Positions 1 through 6,274 are shown, counted from the first letter of the stretch. The stretch: 6,887 nt of DNA from Burkholderiaceae bacterium (GCA_031256125.1 JAIRRE010000251.1:1-6887); one strand, 5' to 3'. Notes: generated by a model from the letters alone, not told the origin. Numbers and translations are program-made.

Positions 1-2519
1 TGGCTTTGCGCTGCGCTGCTCTCCGTCGCCGGTAGCAGCCGCTCCGTCAGGCGCCCGAGCGGGTCGTGGCGGTATCCGGTGACCGGGTCGCCTTCCTGCC
101 CCGTGCCGTCTGTGCTGGCGATGAGTTGCCCCGCCTCATCGCGCCGGTAGCGCTGCACGCGCCCGTCAAAGCCCGTTTCTTGCTCCAGTTGGTCCATCAC
201 GTCCCAAACGAAACTGCTCTTGCTGTCGTTTTCATTCGTGAGGGTTATCAAGCGCCCGGCTTTGTCGTATTCGGATTGGACGCTCAAGCCCCCTTGCTCG
301 ATGCGCGTCGGTCGGCTCCACAGGTCGCGGGTGATTTCCAAGGCGGCTTCGGGGGTATTGGCATCCGGCTCAATGCGCGCAAGGTTGCCTCTGCCATCGT
401 ATTGGTAGCACCGCTTTTGCCCGTTGGGTAAATGCGTGGCGGTGATGCGCCCGGCGTTGTCGCGCTCATGCCGTGTGCGGTTGCCTTGCGCGTCGGTTAC
501 CGTGATGACTTGGCCCCAGCGGTCGTGGTCCCATCCGCTGCTTTGGCCTGAGCAATCGGTGTAGCGGGTCATTTGCCCCATGTTGTTGTAGGCCATGCGT
601 TTGACCCCGCCTCTGGCGTCTTCGATCTGGATCGGGTTGTCGCAAATCAGGGGATGCTCTTTGGGGTCGGGGTAGCTGTAACGCTCGCTGCTGCCGTCGG
701 GCTGGATGATTTGCGTTAGGCGTTTGTAGGTGTCGTACTGGTAGCGGGTAATGGCTCCGGCGGGGTCGGTGCTTTCGATGATGCGCCCGCTTGGGTCGTA
801 CCGGTTGTGCGTGAACAAGCCCGCCGGGTGTTGGGCGTCCCCGGGCTGCGTCGTGCTTATGACGTTGCCATCTCCGTCCAGCCGTATCCAGCTTTGGCGT
901 CCCAGCGCATCGGTGCTGCCACACATCCGCCCAAAACCGTCGTACTGATTGCGCACTACCGATCCATCGGCCCGGATGTGTTCGACCAAGCGCGATAGTC
1001 CCTTGTCGCCCTCGAAGCGGTAGGTTTCTACCCGCCCCAGGCTGTCGGTGACTACTGTGCTGTGGCGCGGCTTGCCTTCAGGCGTGGGATCATGGCTTTG
1101 ATACTCGAAGGTGTAGTCCAGCCCTTGTTCATTGGTGTGCGCAACCACTTTAACGTTAGGTTCGACGCCTTCATAGCGGTAGCGGTGCCAGGGGCCGCCA
1201 CGGTAGCGGTGTGCGCTGATGCGGTTGCGGCTCCACTCGAATTCGCGTACCAACGCTCCAGCGCGGTCGTGCACGGTGATGAGCTGGCCTTGCGGGTTGT
1301 AGCGGTAGCGCACCAACGTTATCGGTTCGGGCCGCAGTTGCAGCGGGTCGTGTTCGAGTTGCACGGCAGCCAGCCGCCAGCCGTCATCTGCGCCCCAGGG
1401 GAATTGGGCTTCATGCCCGGCGTGGATGCGCTGGTATTGCAGCCGGTAGCGCCGCCCTACGCCGTCGGTGATGGCGATCAGCATTCCGGCGGGCGGCGTG
1501 GCCTCTTTGCGCGCGCGGTTCTGGCCGGGTGCGGTGGGCTGCGCGGTTTTGCCGTCGCTGTATTCGTAGCGCTGGCTGCGCCCAAAGCGATCTATCTGCG
1601 CGGTGAGCCGCCAACGCTGGCCATGTTGGGCTTGCTTGGCTGCCTGGTCTGCCGCGCGCGCCTGCTCGGCGTCTGTCTTGTCGCCTGTGGCTTTGGCCTT
1701 GGCTTTGGCTTTGTTGGCCAGCTTGGCTTTATCGGCGGCCTGCGCCGCTACCTTGGCCGGGGGAATGTCTGGCGCGGGAGCAAAGACCCAGAATACGTCG
1801 GCGCTGCCGCTGGCTGCCAAGATGCGATCCTCATCGCCCGCCAGTTCCGGCAGCACATGGGCAAAGCGTTCCCCGTATGCCCACTTGGGCAGATAGCCGT
1901 TATCTTGCTGCCCCCCGCGCAGTACCCAGATGCCTTCGCTGCGGCTGTATTGGTCTTCTCTGGGGTCTAGGGTTTCCTCAAAAGCTATGACGCGCCCGGC
2001 GGCGTCAAGGATCATGAGTGTGTCTTCGCGCAGCCGCAGTTCGACTTCATCGAGCAGATGCCAGCCGTGGCCCAGCACGCCGCAGGCCGCACCGTGCATC
2101 GGGTTGACATAGCTGTTGTATTGCCGTTGCCAGATGAGAGGGAGTGCCCCGGGCAGCGAAAAATCCATGTCTTCCTCGCCCGGCAACACTTTCGCGCCCG
2201 ATTGCGGGTTGACAGGGTTGCCGACGGCTACGCCGCCGGGGCACACTGAACATGCTACTCCACCTTGGGTGCCGATAAACACGTTGGGCGAGCCGGTGGT
2301 AATGATGCCCGCGTAGAGTGTTGCGTCGCCTTGGCGCGATGCGGGTCGCCCGTTGAATAGCACGGTGAGCGAGCCTTGCACAATCATGCCGCCGTAGATG
2401 ACCGGATCGTTGATGCGCGCGGCGGGCAGCCCGTTGACCAGAATGTTGGGCGATCCGGCGGCTATCGGGCCGCCGTATTCGGTTGCGTCTCCTTGGCGCG
2501 CTGCGGGTTTGCCGCTCAT
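1..2519 (-). CDS. PAAR-domain Rhs/YD-repeat protein, probable T6SS effector (partial, C-terminus off left edge)
   Basis: The frame is open from an ATG at 2517-2519 to the window edge: 839 codons with no stop. The start is supported by AAGGA about 8 bases upstream. Residues 1-84 form a PAAR domain with two copies of a pattern like GxPAxRQGDAT followed by GSPN-V/I. PAAR domains cap the VgrG spike of type VI secretion systems. Residues about 100-250 resemble the Rhs N-terminal domain (NPVNPQSGAK, then LIWQRQYNSY and GHGWH). Residues about 255-298 are an Ala/Lys/Gln-rich, probably helical insertion. From about residue 406 onward there are YD repeats (YDGFGR, YDPSGR, YQYDGRGN, YDKAGR, RHDPLGR), which in this family build a shell around a C-terminal toxin. 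The toxin, the usual end-of-core motif and any immunity gene lie beyond the edge, so the activity cannot be named. No hydrophobic pre-PAAR segment is present. No vgrG or eagR gene lies upstream; a dehydrogenase does. The PAAR and YD families are clear; use as a T6SS effector is inferred. Confidence 0.93.
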   Translation of the reverse strand, partial: MSGKPAARQGDATEYGGPIAAGSPNILVNGLPAARINDPVIYGGMIVQGSLTVLFNGRPASRQGDATLYAGIITTGSPNVFIGTQGGVACSVCPGGVAVGNPVNPQSGAKVLPGEEDMDFSLPGALPLIWQRQYNSYVNPMHGAACGVLGHGWHLLDEVELRLREDTLMILDAAGRVIAFEETLDPREDQYSRSEGIWVLRGGQQDNGYLPKWAYGERFAHVLPELAGDEDRILAASGSADVFWVFAPAPDIPPAKVAAQAADKAKLANKAKAKAKATGDKTDAEQARAADQAAKQAQHGQRWRLTAQIDRFGRSQRYEYSDGKTAQPTAPGQNRARKEATPPAGMLIAITDGVGRRYRLQYQRIHAGHEAQFPWGADDGWRLAAVQLEHDPLQLRPEPITLVRYRYNPQGQLITVHDRAGALVREFEWSRNRISAHRYRGGPWHRYRYEGVEPNVKVVAHTNEQGLDYTFEYQSHDPTPEGKPRHSTVVTDSLGRVETYRFEGDKGLSRLVEHIRADGSVVRNQYDGFGRMCGSTDALGRQSWIRLDGDGNVISTTQPGDAQHPAGLFTHNRYDPSGRIIESTDPAGAITRYQYDTYKRLTQIIQPDGSSERYSYPDPKEHPLICDNPIQIEDARGGVKRMAYNNMGQMTRYTDCSGQSSGWDHDRWGQVITVTDAQGNRTRHERDNAGRITATHLPNGQKRCYQYDGRGNLARIEPDANTPEAALEITRDLWSRPTRIEQGGLSVQSEYDKAGRLITLTNENDSKSSFVWDVMDQLEQETGFDGRVQRYRRDEAGQLIASTDGTGQEGDPVTGYRHDPLGRLTERLLPATESSAAQS

Positions 2520-2670
2520 GAGTTGGATCCTTTCCGTGGAACATATCCCTCAAGATTGTTCTAATCTCAACCCTCGTAACGCTGTTTTTTTATTCTATGC
2601 CAGATGTTGCGGGTCACCTATAGCGCAAGCTAGCCACGCCCGACCGAGTATCAAACGCTGGAATCAAATA

Positions 2671-2689
2671 GGCCAAATGTCTTTTGGCC
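2671..2689 (-). terminator. probable Rho-independent terminator after the dehydrogenase gene
   Basis: A perfect 7-bp inverted repeat, GGCCAAA / TTTGGCC with a 5-base loop, starts about 10 bases past the dehydrogenase stop codon. On the minus strand it is followed by TATTTGATT, a weak U-rich tract. It would separate the dehydrogenase transcript from the Rhs gene, which begins about 150 bases further on. The U tract is interrupted, so termination may be partial. I saw no convincing sigma-70 promoter in the remaining spacer, apart from an A-tract near 2586-2592. Confidence 0.5.
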
Positions 2690-2698
2690 AACAGGCTC

Positions 2699-3445
2699 TT
2701 ACTGCGCCGTAAACCCGCCATCGACCAAGTGATAGCTGCCGGTAATGTTGCTGGCCGAACCGGAAAGCAGAAAGCAGGTCAGCGCCGCGACTTCTTCGGC
2801 GGTACCCAGGCGGCCTATCGGGTGCAGCGCCCGCAGCGCGGCGTGGGCTTGCTGGTCTTGGTCTTTGAGCAGCGGCGTGTCGATGAAGCCGGGGCCAACG
2901 GCATTAATACGCACGCCTTGCTGCGCGTATTCCAGCGCGGCGGCTTGCGTCATACCCACCACGGCGTGCTTGGCCGCCACGTAGCCGACCGAACCGCGCC
3001 AGCCGACGCTGCCCAGAATCGAAGCCATGTTGACGATAGCCCCGCCGCCGCTCTGAATGATGGCCGGAATTTGATACTTCATCCCGTAGAAAACGCTGTG
3101 CAAGTTCACGTCAATCATGCGGTGCCAGGCGTCGAGCGGGTATTCGGCGGTTGGCAGATTGACTCCGCCAATGCCAGCGTTGTTGACCGCCAGATGCAGC
3201 GCACCGTAGGTAGCAAGGGTCTGCTCGACCAGTTTTTGTACCGAGGGCGCGTCGCTCACGTCCAATTGCACGGCGGTGGCGTGGGGCAGACTGGCGGCGA
3301 CTTGCCGCGCGCCTTCGCCGTTGAAATCGGCGACAACGACTTTTGCGCCACCCGCGGCGAGCGCACGCGCCACGGCTTCGCCTATCCCCGAAGCCGCACC
3401 GGTGACAAGAGCGGCTTTGCCGTTGAAATCAAAACGATCAGCCAT
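2699..3445 (-). CDS. SDR-family NAD(P)-dependent oxidoreductase
   Basis: This is a complete 248-residue protein, the usual length of a classical short-chain dehydrogenase/reductase, and probably cytosolic and oligomeric. The visible motifs are the glycine-rich cofactor loop TGAASGIG (15-22), Asp40 at the end of strand beta-2 (favours NAD(H) over NADP(H)), LDV (61-63), NNAG (88-91), Asn114, Ser142 and the catalytic pair YVAAK (Tyr155, Lys159), then PG at 185-186. The complete Asn-Ser-Tyr-Lys set indicates an active enzyme that oxidises or reduces a hydroxyl/keto group. The C-terminus SYHLVDGGFTAQ is typical. The substrate cannot be read from sequence; relatives include 3-oxoacyl-ACP reductase-like and sugar or steroid alcohol dehydrogenases. 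The ATG is preceded by a strong AAGGAGAGG. A small gene lies 141 bases upstream on the same strand, and a hairpin terminator follows the stop. Confidence 0.95.
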   Translation of the reverse strand: MADRFDFNGKAALVTGAASGIGEAVARALAAGGAKVVVADFNGEGARQVAASLPHATAVQLDVSDAPSVQKLVEQTLATYGALHLAVNNAGIGGVNLPTAEYPLDAWHRMIDVNLHSVFYGMKYQIPAIIQSGGGAIVNMASILGSVGWRGSVGYVAAKHAVVGMTQAAALEYAQQGVRINAVGPGFIDTPLLKDQDQQAHAALRALHPIGRLGTAEEVAALTCFLLSGSASNITGSYHLVDGGFTAQ

Positions 3446-3586
3446 GACACCTCTCCTTGGCAGGTTGAGACAACATGCGGATGATTATGGACTGGCAAGC
3501 AAGTGCCGAGGCAGGCATCGTCGCCGCAGCCTGCCAGAGGCATCCTGCAGGGCGCCTCTTGGGCTGGCTGACGCCGCAGAATGGCA

Positions 3587-3745
3587 TCAACCCTGATGCG
3601 GGCGCTTGCCGGGGTTCTTTTTGCTGCGCGTGTGCGAACCGCGTTCCAGGCTGACGCGCTGACCATCGCCCTGCCGGGCGCGGGTAGCGCCCGGCAACGG
3701 CGCGGCAGCCTTGCGCATGGCTTCGGTGACAAGTTTGTTGCCCAT
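3587..3745 (-). CDS. small basic protein of unknown function (52 aa)
   Basis: A short frame runs from an ATG at 3743-3745 to a TGA at 3587-3589 and is preceded by AAGGA 7 bases upstream, a well-placed ribosome binding site. The product begins MGNKLVTEAMRKAAAPLPGA, has a middle rich in Arg, Gln and Gly, and ends in a Lys/Arg-rich tail (SHTRSKKNPGKRPHQG). It has no membrane segment and no Cys. I do not recognise the family; a nucleic-acid or ribosome-binding role would fit the charge, but that is a guess. A TTG 5 bases upstream opens a different, longer frame in the same region and is less likely. The IS element lies directly upstream. Without it, this gene would start about 45 bases after the permease stop. 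A 10-bp hairpin sits inside codons 17-25. Confidence 0.6.
   Translation of the reverse strand: MGNKLVTEAMRKAAAPLPGATRARQGDGQRVSLERGSHTRSKKNPGKRPHQG
3672..3696. repeat. perfect 10-bp inverted repeat (GC-rich hairpin) inside the small gene
   Basis: TGCCGGGCGC and its exact complement GCGCCCGGCA are separated by 5 bases. In the minus-strand mRNA this is a very stable stem-loop covering codons 17-25 of the small basic gene. No U tract follows, so it is not a standard terminator. It could slow ribosomes, stabilise the message or be a product of codon composition. Confidence 0.6.
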
Positions 3746-3797
3746 GTCAAAATCCTTGGTTGGTTGAGAAGAAGAGAAAAGTTTTTATTATGACTTA

Positions 3798-3813
3798 GAT
3801 GGTGTCGTCACGA
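3798..3813. repeat. IS left terminal inverted repeat
   Basis: GATGGTGTCGTCACGA, with TA immediately outside. It pairs with the right end at 15 of 16 positions and lies next to the 3' end of the transposase gene. Confidence 0.8.
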
Positions 3814-4528
3814 AAGATCCAGCCCAAGAGTCAAACACCAAATCTGCACCGCCGCCACAAACGAAGCAGCATTCTTGACATACCGCGTAGCTATGCCTCT
3901 CCAACGCTTGAGATGCAAAAAAACGTTTCCCACGACGTGCCAGTGTCTGTATAGGTACTTATCGTAGCTCCTGGGCTCCCTACGGTTCTTGCGCGGCGGA
4001 ATGACCACTTGCATGCCTTGGCCCTGGGTTTGCTTGACGATGGCATTGCTGTCGTAGCCTTTATCAGCCAATAGATACTGTGCTTCAATGCCCTCGATCA
4101 ATGCGCCAGCGTGCGTGCAATCTGCGCTGGTACCCTCTGTAACAACAACTCGCGGCATGCCATGCGCATCCACGGTCAGATGTATCTTGGTGTTGATCCC
4201 CTTTTGTACGGCTGATTGCCTGATTGCCCCCGCGCGCTCCTGCTGCGTGAGGATGTACCTTGGCATGACTGGCATCAATCATCAGCCATTCATAGTCGGG
4301 TTCATCTATGAGCACTTTTAGCAACGATTCCCATAGACCTTTGTCACGCCAGCGGCAAAAGCGCCGGTGGGCGTTTTTCCAATCGCCGTAGTCAGGCGGC
4401 AGATCGCGCCAAGGGGCGCCGGTGCGCCCGGGCAGGTGTGGTTCAAGCAAAGCCCAGGTGTGATCGTCGATGTCGTGGCGGCGATGGGCAGGTAGTTCTT
4501 TATTGGCACTGTTGTTGGGGAAATTCAT
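3808..4528 (-). pseudogene. IS5-family transposase, disrupted
   Basis: Two overlapping minus-strand frames make up one DDE transposase. The first (from 4528) reads LPGR-TGAPWRDLPPDYGDW and then WLMIDASHAKVHPHAAGARGG, with the first catalytic Asp at residue 85. The second (ending at 3808) continues from about 4200 with GINTKIHLTVDAHGMP, YLLADKGYD (second Asp) and FLHLKRWRGIATRY. The join needs a +1 (or -2) shift at an A4G4 run at 4198-4205. Some relatives make their transposase by programmed frameshifting, so the break alone does not prove decay. Two other lesions do point to decay. Roughly 20-28 residues normally found between LPGR and TGAPW seem to be missing. In the Y-(2)-R-(3)-E-(6)-K signature the Arg is Trp (codon 3940-3942) and the catalytic Glu is Gly (codon 3928-3930). 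The protein should be catalytically dead. The family comparison is from memory. Confidence 0.85.
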
Positions 4529-4565
4529 GGGCCAAACATCGCACAGTTTGCTTAATTTCTCAATC

Positions 4566-4581
4566 TCGTGACGACACTATC
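4566..4581. repeat. IS right terminal inverted repeat
   Basis: TCGTGACGACACTATC is the complement of the left end except for one base. TA follows directly. The outermost C (G on the minus strand) is the third base of the permease stop codon TAG. Confidence 0.8.
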
Positions 4582-5615
4582 TAATCAAATCTGATCCGCG
4601 GATCGACCCACACATAGCACAGGTCACTGATGAGCTTGGTGACCAAGCCGATCAGCGTAAACAGAAACAGCGTGCCCAGCACCACCGGGTAATCGCGCCG
4701 GATCACGCTCTCGTAGCTGAGCAAGCCCAGCCCGTCGAGTGAGAATAGCGTTTCGATCAGCAAGCTGCCGGTAAAAAACGCGCCGATGAAAGCCGCCGGG
4801 AAGCCCGTGACGATGGGGATGAGCGCGTTGCGCAGCGCATGTCGGTAAAGCGCCTGGCGCGTCGATAAACCTTTGGCGCGCGCGGTCAGCATGTAGTGTT
4901 TGCCGATTTCTTCGAGTACGCTGTTTTTGGTCAGCATGGTCGTGACGGCAAAATTTCCCAGTACCATCGCCGTCACCGGCAGCGTGATGTGCCACAGGTA
5001 ATCGGCGACCTTGCCCGGCCAGCTCAAGGCGCTCCACCCCGGCGAGGTCAGGCCGCGCAGCGGAAACCATTGCAACTGCCCGCCCAGCACCACCAGTAAC
5101 GCCACACCCAACACAAAACCGGGAATGGCGTAGCCCGCCAGCACGATCAGCGTGGTAACCAGGTCGAACCGTGTGCCCGCACGCACCGCTTTGGCGATAC
5201 CCAGCGGAATGCTGATGCCGTAGCTGATGAAGAACGTCCACAACCCCAAGCTGATAGAGACCGGGAGCTTCTCGCGGATCAGTGCCCAGACCGGCTTGTT
5301 CTGGAAAAAACTCTGCCCCAGATCAAAACGGGCGAACCGCCCGATCATCAGCCAGAAGCGTTGCGGCGCGGGCTTGTCGAAGCCGTAGAACGCCTTGATC
5401 TGCGCCAGGCGCTGCTTGTCCACTCCCTGCGCGCCACGATACGCCAGCCCTCCGCTCTCCGCACCGCCGGAGCCTCGAACGCCCGCGCGCGCCTCCGCCA
5501 AGTACTGCTCCACCGGCCCGCCGGGCACGAATTGGATTACCGCAAACGTCACCAGCAGCACGCCAAAGAGCGTGGGGATCATCAGCAACAGGCGTTTAAC
5601 CACGTAAGCCAGCAT
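4581..5615 (-). CDS. yejB: YejB-like ABC transporter inner-membrane permease (peptide/microcin C type)
   Basis: With the start at MLAYVVKRLLLMIPTLFGVL the protein has 344 residues, close to the usual YejB length. It has an N-terminal membrane helix (about 12-30), the PGGPVEQYLAEARAG segment typical of YejB, and about five further helices (near 118-142, 152-178, 208-228, 266-290 and 310-332). An EAA-type loop that contacts the ATPase lies at about 241-269 (ARAKGL...RHALRNALIPIV). The C-terminus DPRIRFD looks complete. In the YejABEF system it pairs with YejE to import oligopeptides and peptide antibiotics, but yejA, yejE and yejF are not next to it here. The start is uncertain: ATG at 5615 fits family N-termini, ATG at 5624 and GTG at 5654 are in frame, and none has a strong ribosome binding site. 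The stop TAG is formed by the TA target repeat plus the first IS base. Confidence 0.88.
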   Translation of the reverse strand: MLAYVVKRLLLMIPTLFGVLLVTFAVIQFVPGGPVEQYLAEARAGVRGSGGAESGGLAYRGAQGVDKQRLAQIKAFYGFDKPAPQRFWLMIGRFARFDLGQSFFQNKPVWALIREKLPVSISLGLWTFFISYGISIPLGIAKAVRAGTRFDLVTTLIVLAGYAIPGFVLGVALLVVLGGQLQWFPLRGLTSPGWSALSWPGKVADYLWHITLPVTAMVLGNFAVTTMLTKNSVLEEIGKHYMLTARAKGLSTRQALYRHALRNALIPIVTGFPAAFIGAFFTGSLLIETLFSLDGLGLLSYESVIRRDYPVVLGTLFLFTLIGLVTKLISDLCYVWVDPRIRFD

Positions 5616-5726
5616 GGTCAGCATGATAGCGCGCAGTTGCTCAAGTCGAATCACTCAGTATTCGAATCAATATAACGTATATACTTGTTACTGATATAAC
5701 TGTAGGATTGATATGCTAAAAATCAA

Positions 5727-5744
5727 ACCAAAATAAGTTTTGGT
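5727..5744. repeat. perfect 7-bp palindrome with 4-base loop in the permease upstream region
   Basis: ACCAAAA and TTTTGGT flank TAAG. It lies about 110 bases upstream of the permease start, in an AT-rich setting. It could be a repressor operator. Read on the minus strand it is followed by TTGATTTTT, so it could also be a weak terminator for transcription entering from the right. The sequence does not decide between these. Confidence 0.45.
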
Positions 5745-6042
5745 AATAAGTAGAAACAATTAGATTGGGTAAATTTTATGGTCGCACTGACAGCTACTGG
5801 GGTAGTGATGATGTGCGGACAAACACTATGGCGCGGGAAAAAGTGGCAAGGCAAGACTTTATGGCTGCTTGCCTATTTCCAGAGCACTGCCGCCGTTCGC
5901 TGCACGATCCATCGCCCCTGGAATGGAGTGTTTGATGGGGTGTTGGCTGCGCGCGACCAGACCAGAATACGCCGTGCTGCCTGGTTGCCCGGTACCATGC
6001 GCACTCGGCTTGGAACTGGCTGCCGTTGTCGCTGCGAGTGCG

Positions 6043-6068
6043 CTGTGCTCAAAGGAGGTAGAGCACAG
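6043..6068. other. 8-bp hairpin presenting a perfect Shine-Dalgarno sequence in its loop
   Basis: CTGTGCTC and GAGCACAG form an exact 8-bp stem around the 10-base loop AAAGGAGGTA. On the plus strand the loop displays a full anti-16S pairing sequence. On the minus strand it reads TACCTCCTTT, the same as the usual 16S rRNA tail. The nearest ATG downstream (6089) opens a 28-residue hydrophobic frame, MLPVFSAVSPVIQLIRCFGK..., which is too far away for normal initiation. The function is unknown. Confidence 0.45.
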
Positions 6069-6140
6069 GCACGCAGGACAAATTCCCCATGTTGCCAGTC
6101 TTCAGCGCCGTTTCGCCAGTCATTCAGTTGATCCGATGTT

Positions 6141-6168
6141 TTGGTAAAAAAATCATAATTATTATTAA
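6141..6168 (+). promoter_or_regulatory. candidate sigma-70 promoter for the DUF2726 gene
   Basis: TTGGTA (6141-6146) and TATTAA (6163-6168) match the -35 and -10 consensus at 4 of 6 bases each, with a 16-base AT-rich spacer. Transcription would start near 6175, close to the palindrome TAACGTTA (6173-6180), and leave a leader of about 110 bases before the start codon. The call rests only on consensus matching. Confidence 0.3.
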
Positions 6169-6260
6169 CCAGTAACGTTAGTTATGGAGTCCTACTGTAT
6201 TCCGATCTTCCTTTTTTCCGCATTCTCGGTTACGATTGCAACTACTAAACAGGCGACGAA

Positions 6261-6274
6261 TCTCCACTCGGAGA
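6261..6274 (+). promoter_or_regulatory. ribosome binding site inside a small hairpin
   Basis: TCTCC and GGAGA form a 5-bp stem with an ACTC loop. GGAGAG (6270-6275) is the only Shine-Dalgarno-like sequence before the ATG at 6288 and sits 12 bases from it, a rather long spacing. Pairing would hide it and lower translation until the stem opens. The stem is short, so a regulatory role is a suggestion only. Confidence 0.35.

Larger units (their letters stand above)
3798..4581 (-). mobile_element. IS5-family (IS427-like) insertion sequence, degenerate
   Basis: The element is bounded by terminal inverted repeats GATGGTGTCGTCACGA (3798-3813) and the complement of GATAGTGTCGTCACGA (4566-4581), matching at 15 of 16 bases. 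Each end is flanked by TA (3796-3797 and 4582-4583), in the context TTAG on the left and CTAA on the right, as expected for the TA/YTAR target preference of this group. Its length is 784 bp; family members are usually somewhat longer, in line with the internal deletion in the transposase. The transposase reads on the minus strand, in the same direction as the surrounding genes. The right end lies in the stop codon of the permease. Transcripts from the permease side would have to cross the IS to reach the small basic gene. The exact outer bases of the repeats are my reading. Confidence 0.85.

Noticed and set aside
66..431. Plus-strand 121-residue frame, and other short frames across 1-2519
   Set aside because: They are shadows of the Rhs gene in GC-rich DNA; none has a recognisable domain.
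1062..1970. Plus-strand 302-residue open frame
   Set aside because: It lies antisense to the Rhs coding frame, has a hydrophobic, low-information composition and no ribosome binding site. The opposite strand encodes clear YD repeats and a PAAR domain.
2541..2578. TTGAGA...TATGTT as a promoter for the Rhs gene on the minus strand
   Set aside because: The spacer would be 19 bases, and the start site would fall within or next to the ribosome binding site, so it is not convincing.
2684..3484. Plus-strand 266-residue frame
   Set aside because: It is antisense to the dehydrogenase, whose full motif set and strong ribosome binding site leave no doubt about the coding strand.
3510..3559. GC-rich inverted repeats after the small gene (GGCAGGC/GCCTGCC and AGAGGC/GCCTCT)
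   Set aside because: They could be hairpins, but no U tract follows and the stems are short with 12-base loops, so a terminator call is not supported.
3382..3750. Minus-strand 122-residue frame from a TTG
   Set aside because: It overlaps the dehydrogenase start and the 52-residue frame, has a rare start codon and a biased Arg/Ala/Pro composition. The ATG at 3745 is better placed behind AAGGA.
5778..6131. Plus-strand 117-residue frame
   Set aside because: It has a weak start signal, unusual Cys/Arg/Trp content and a competing frame of equal quality. No family is recognised.
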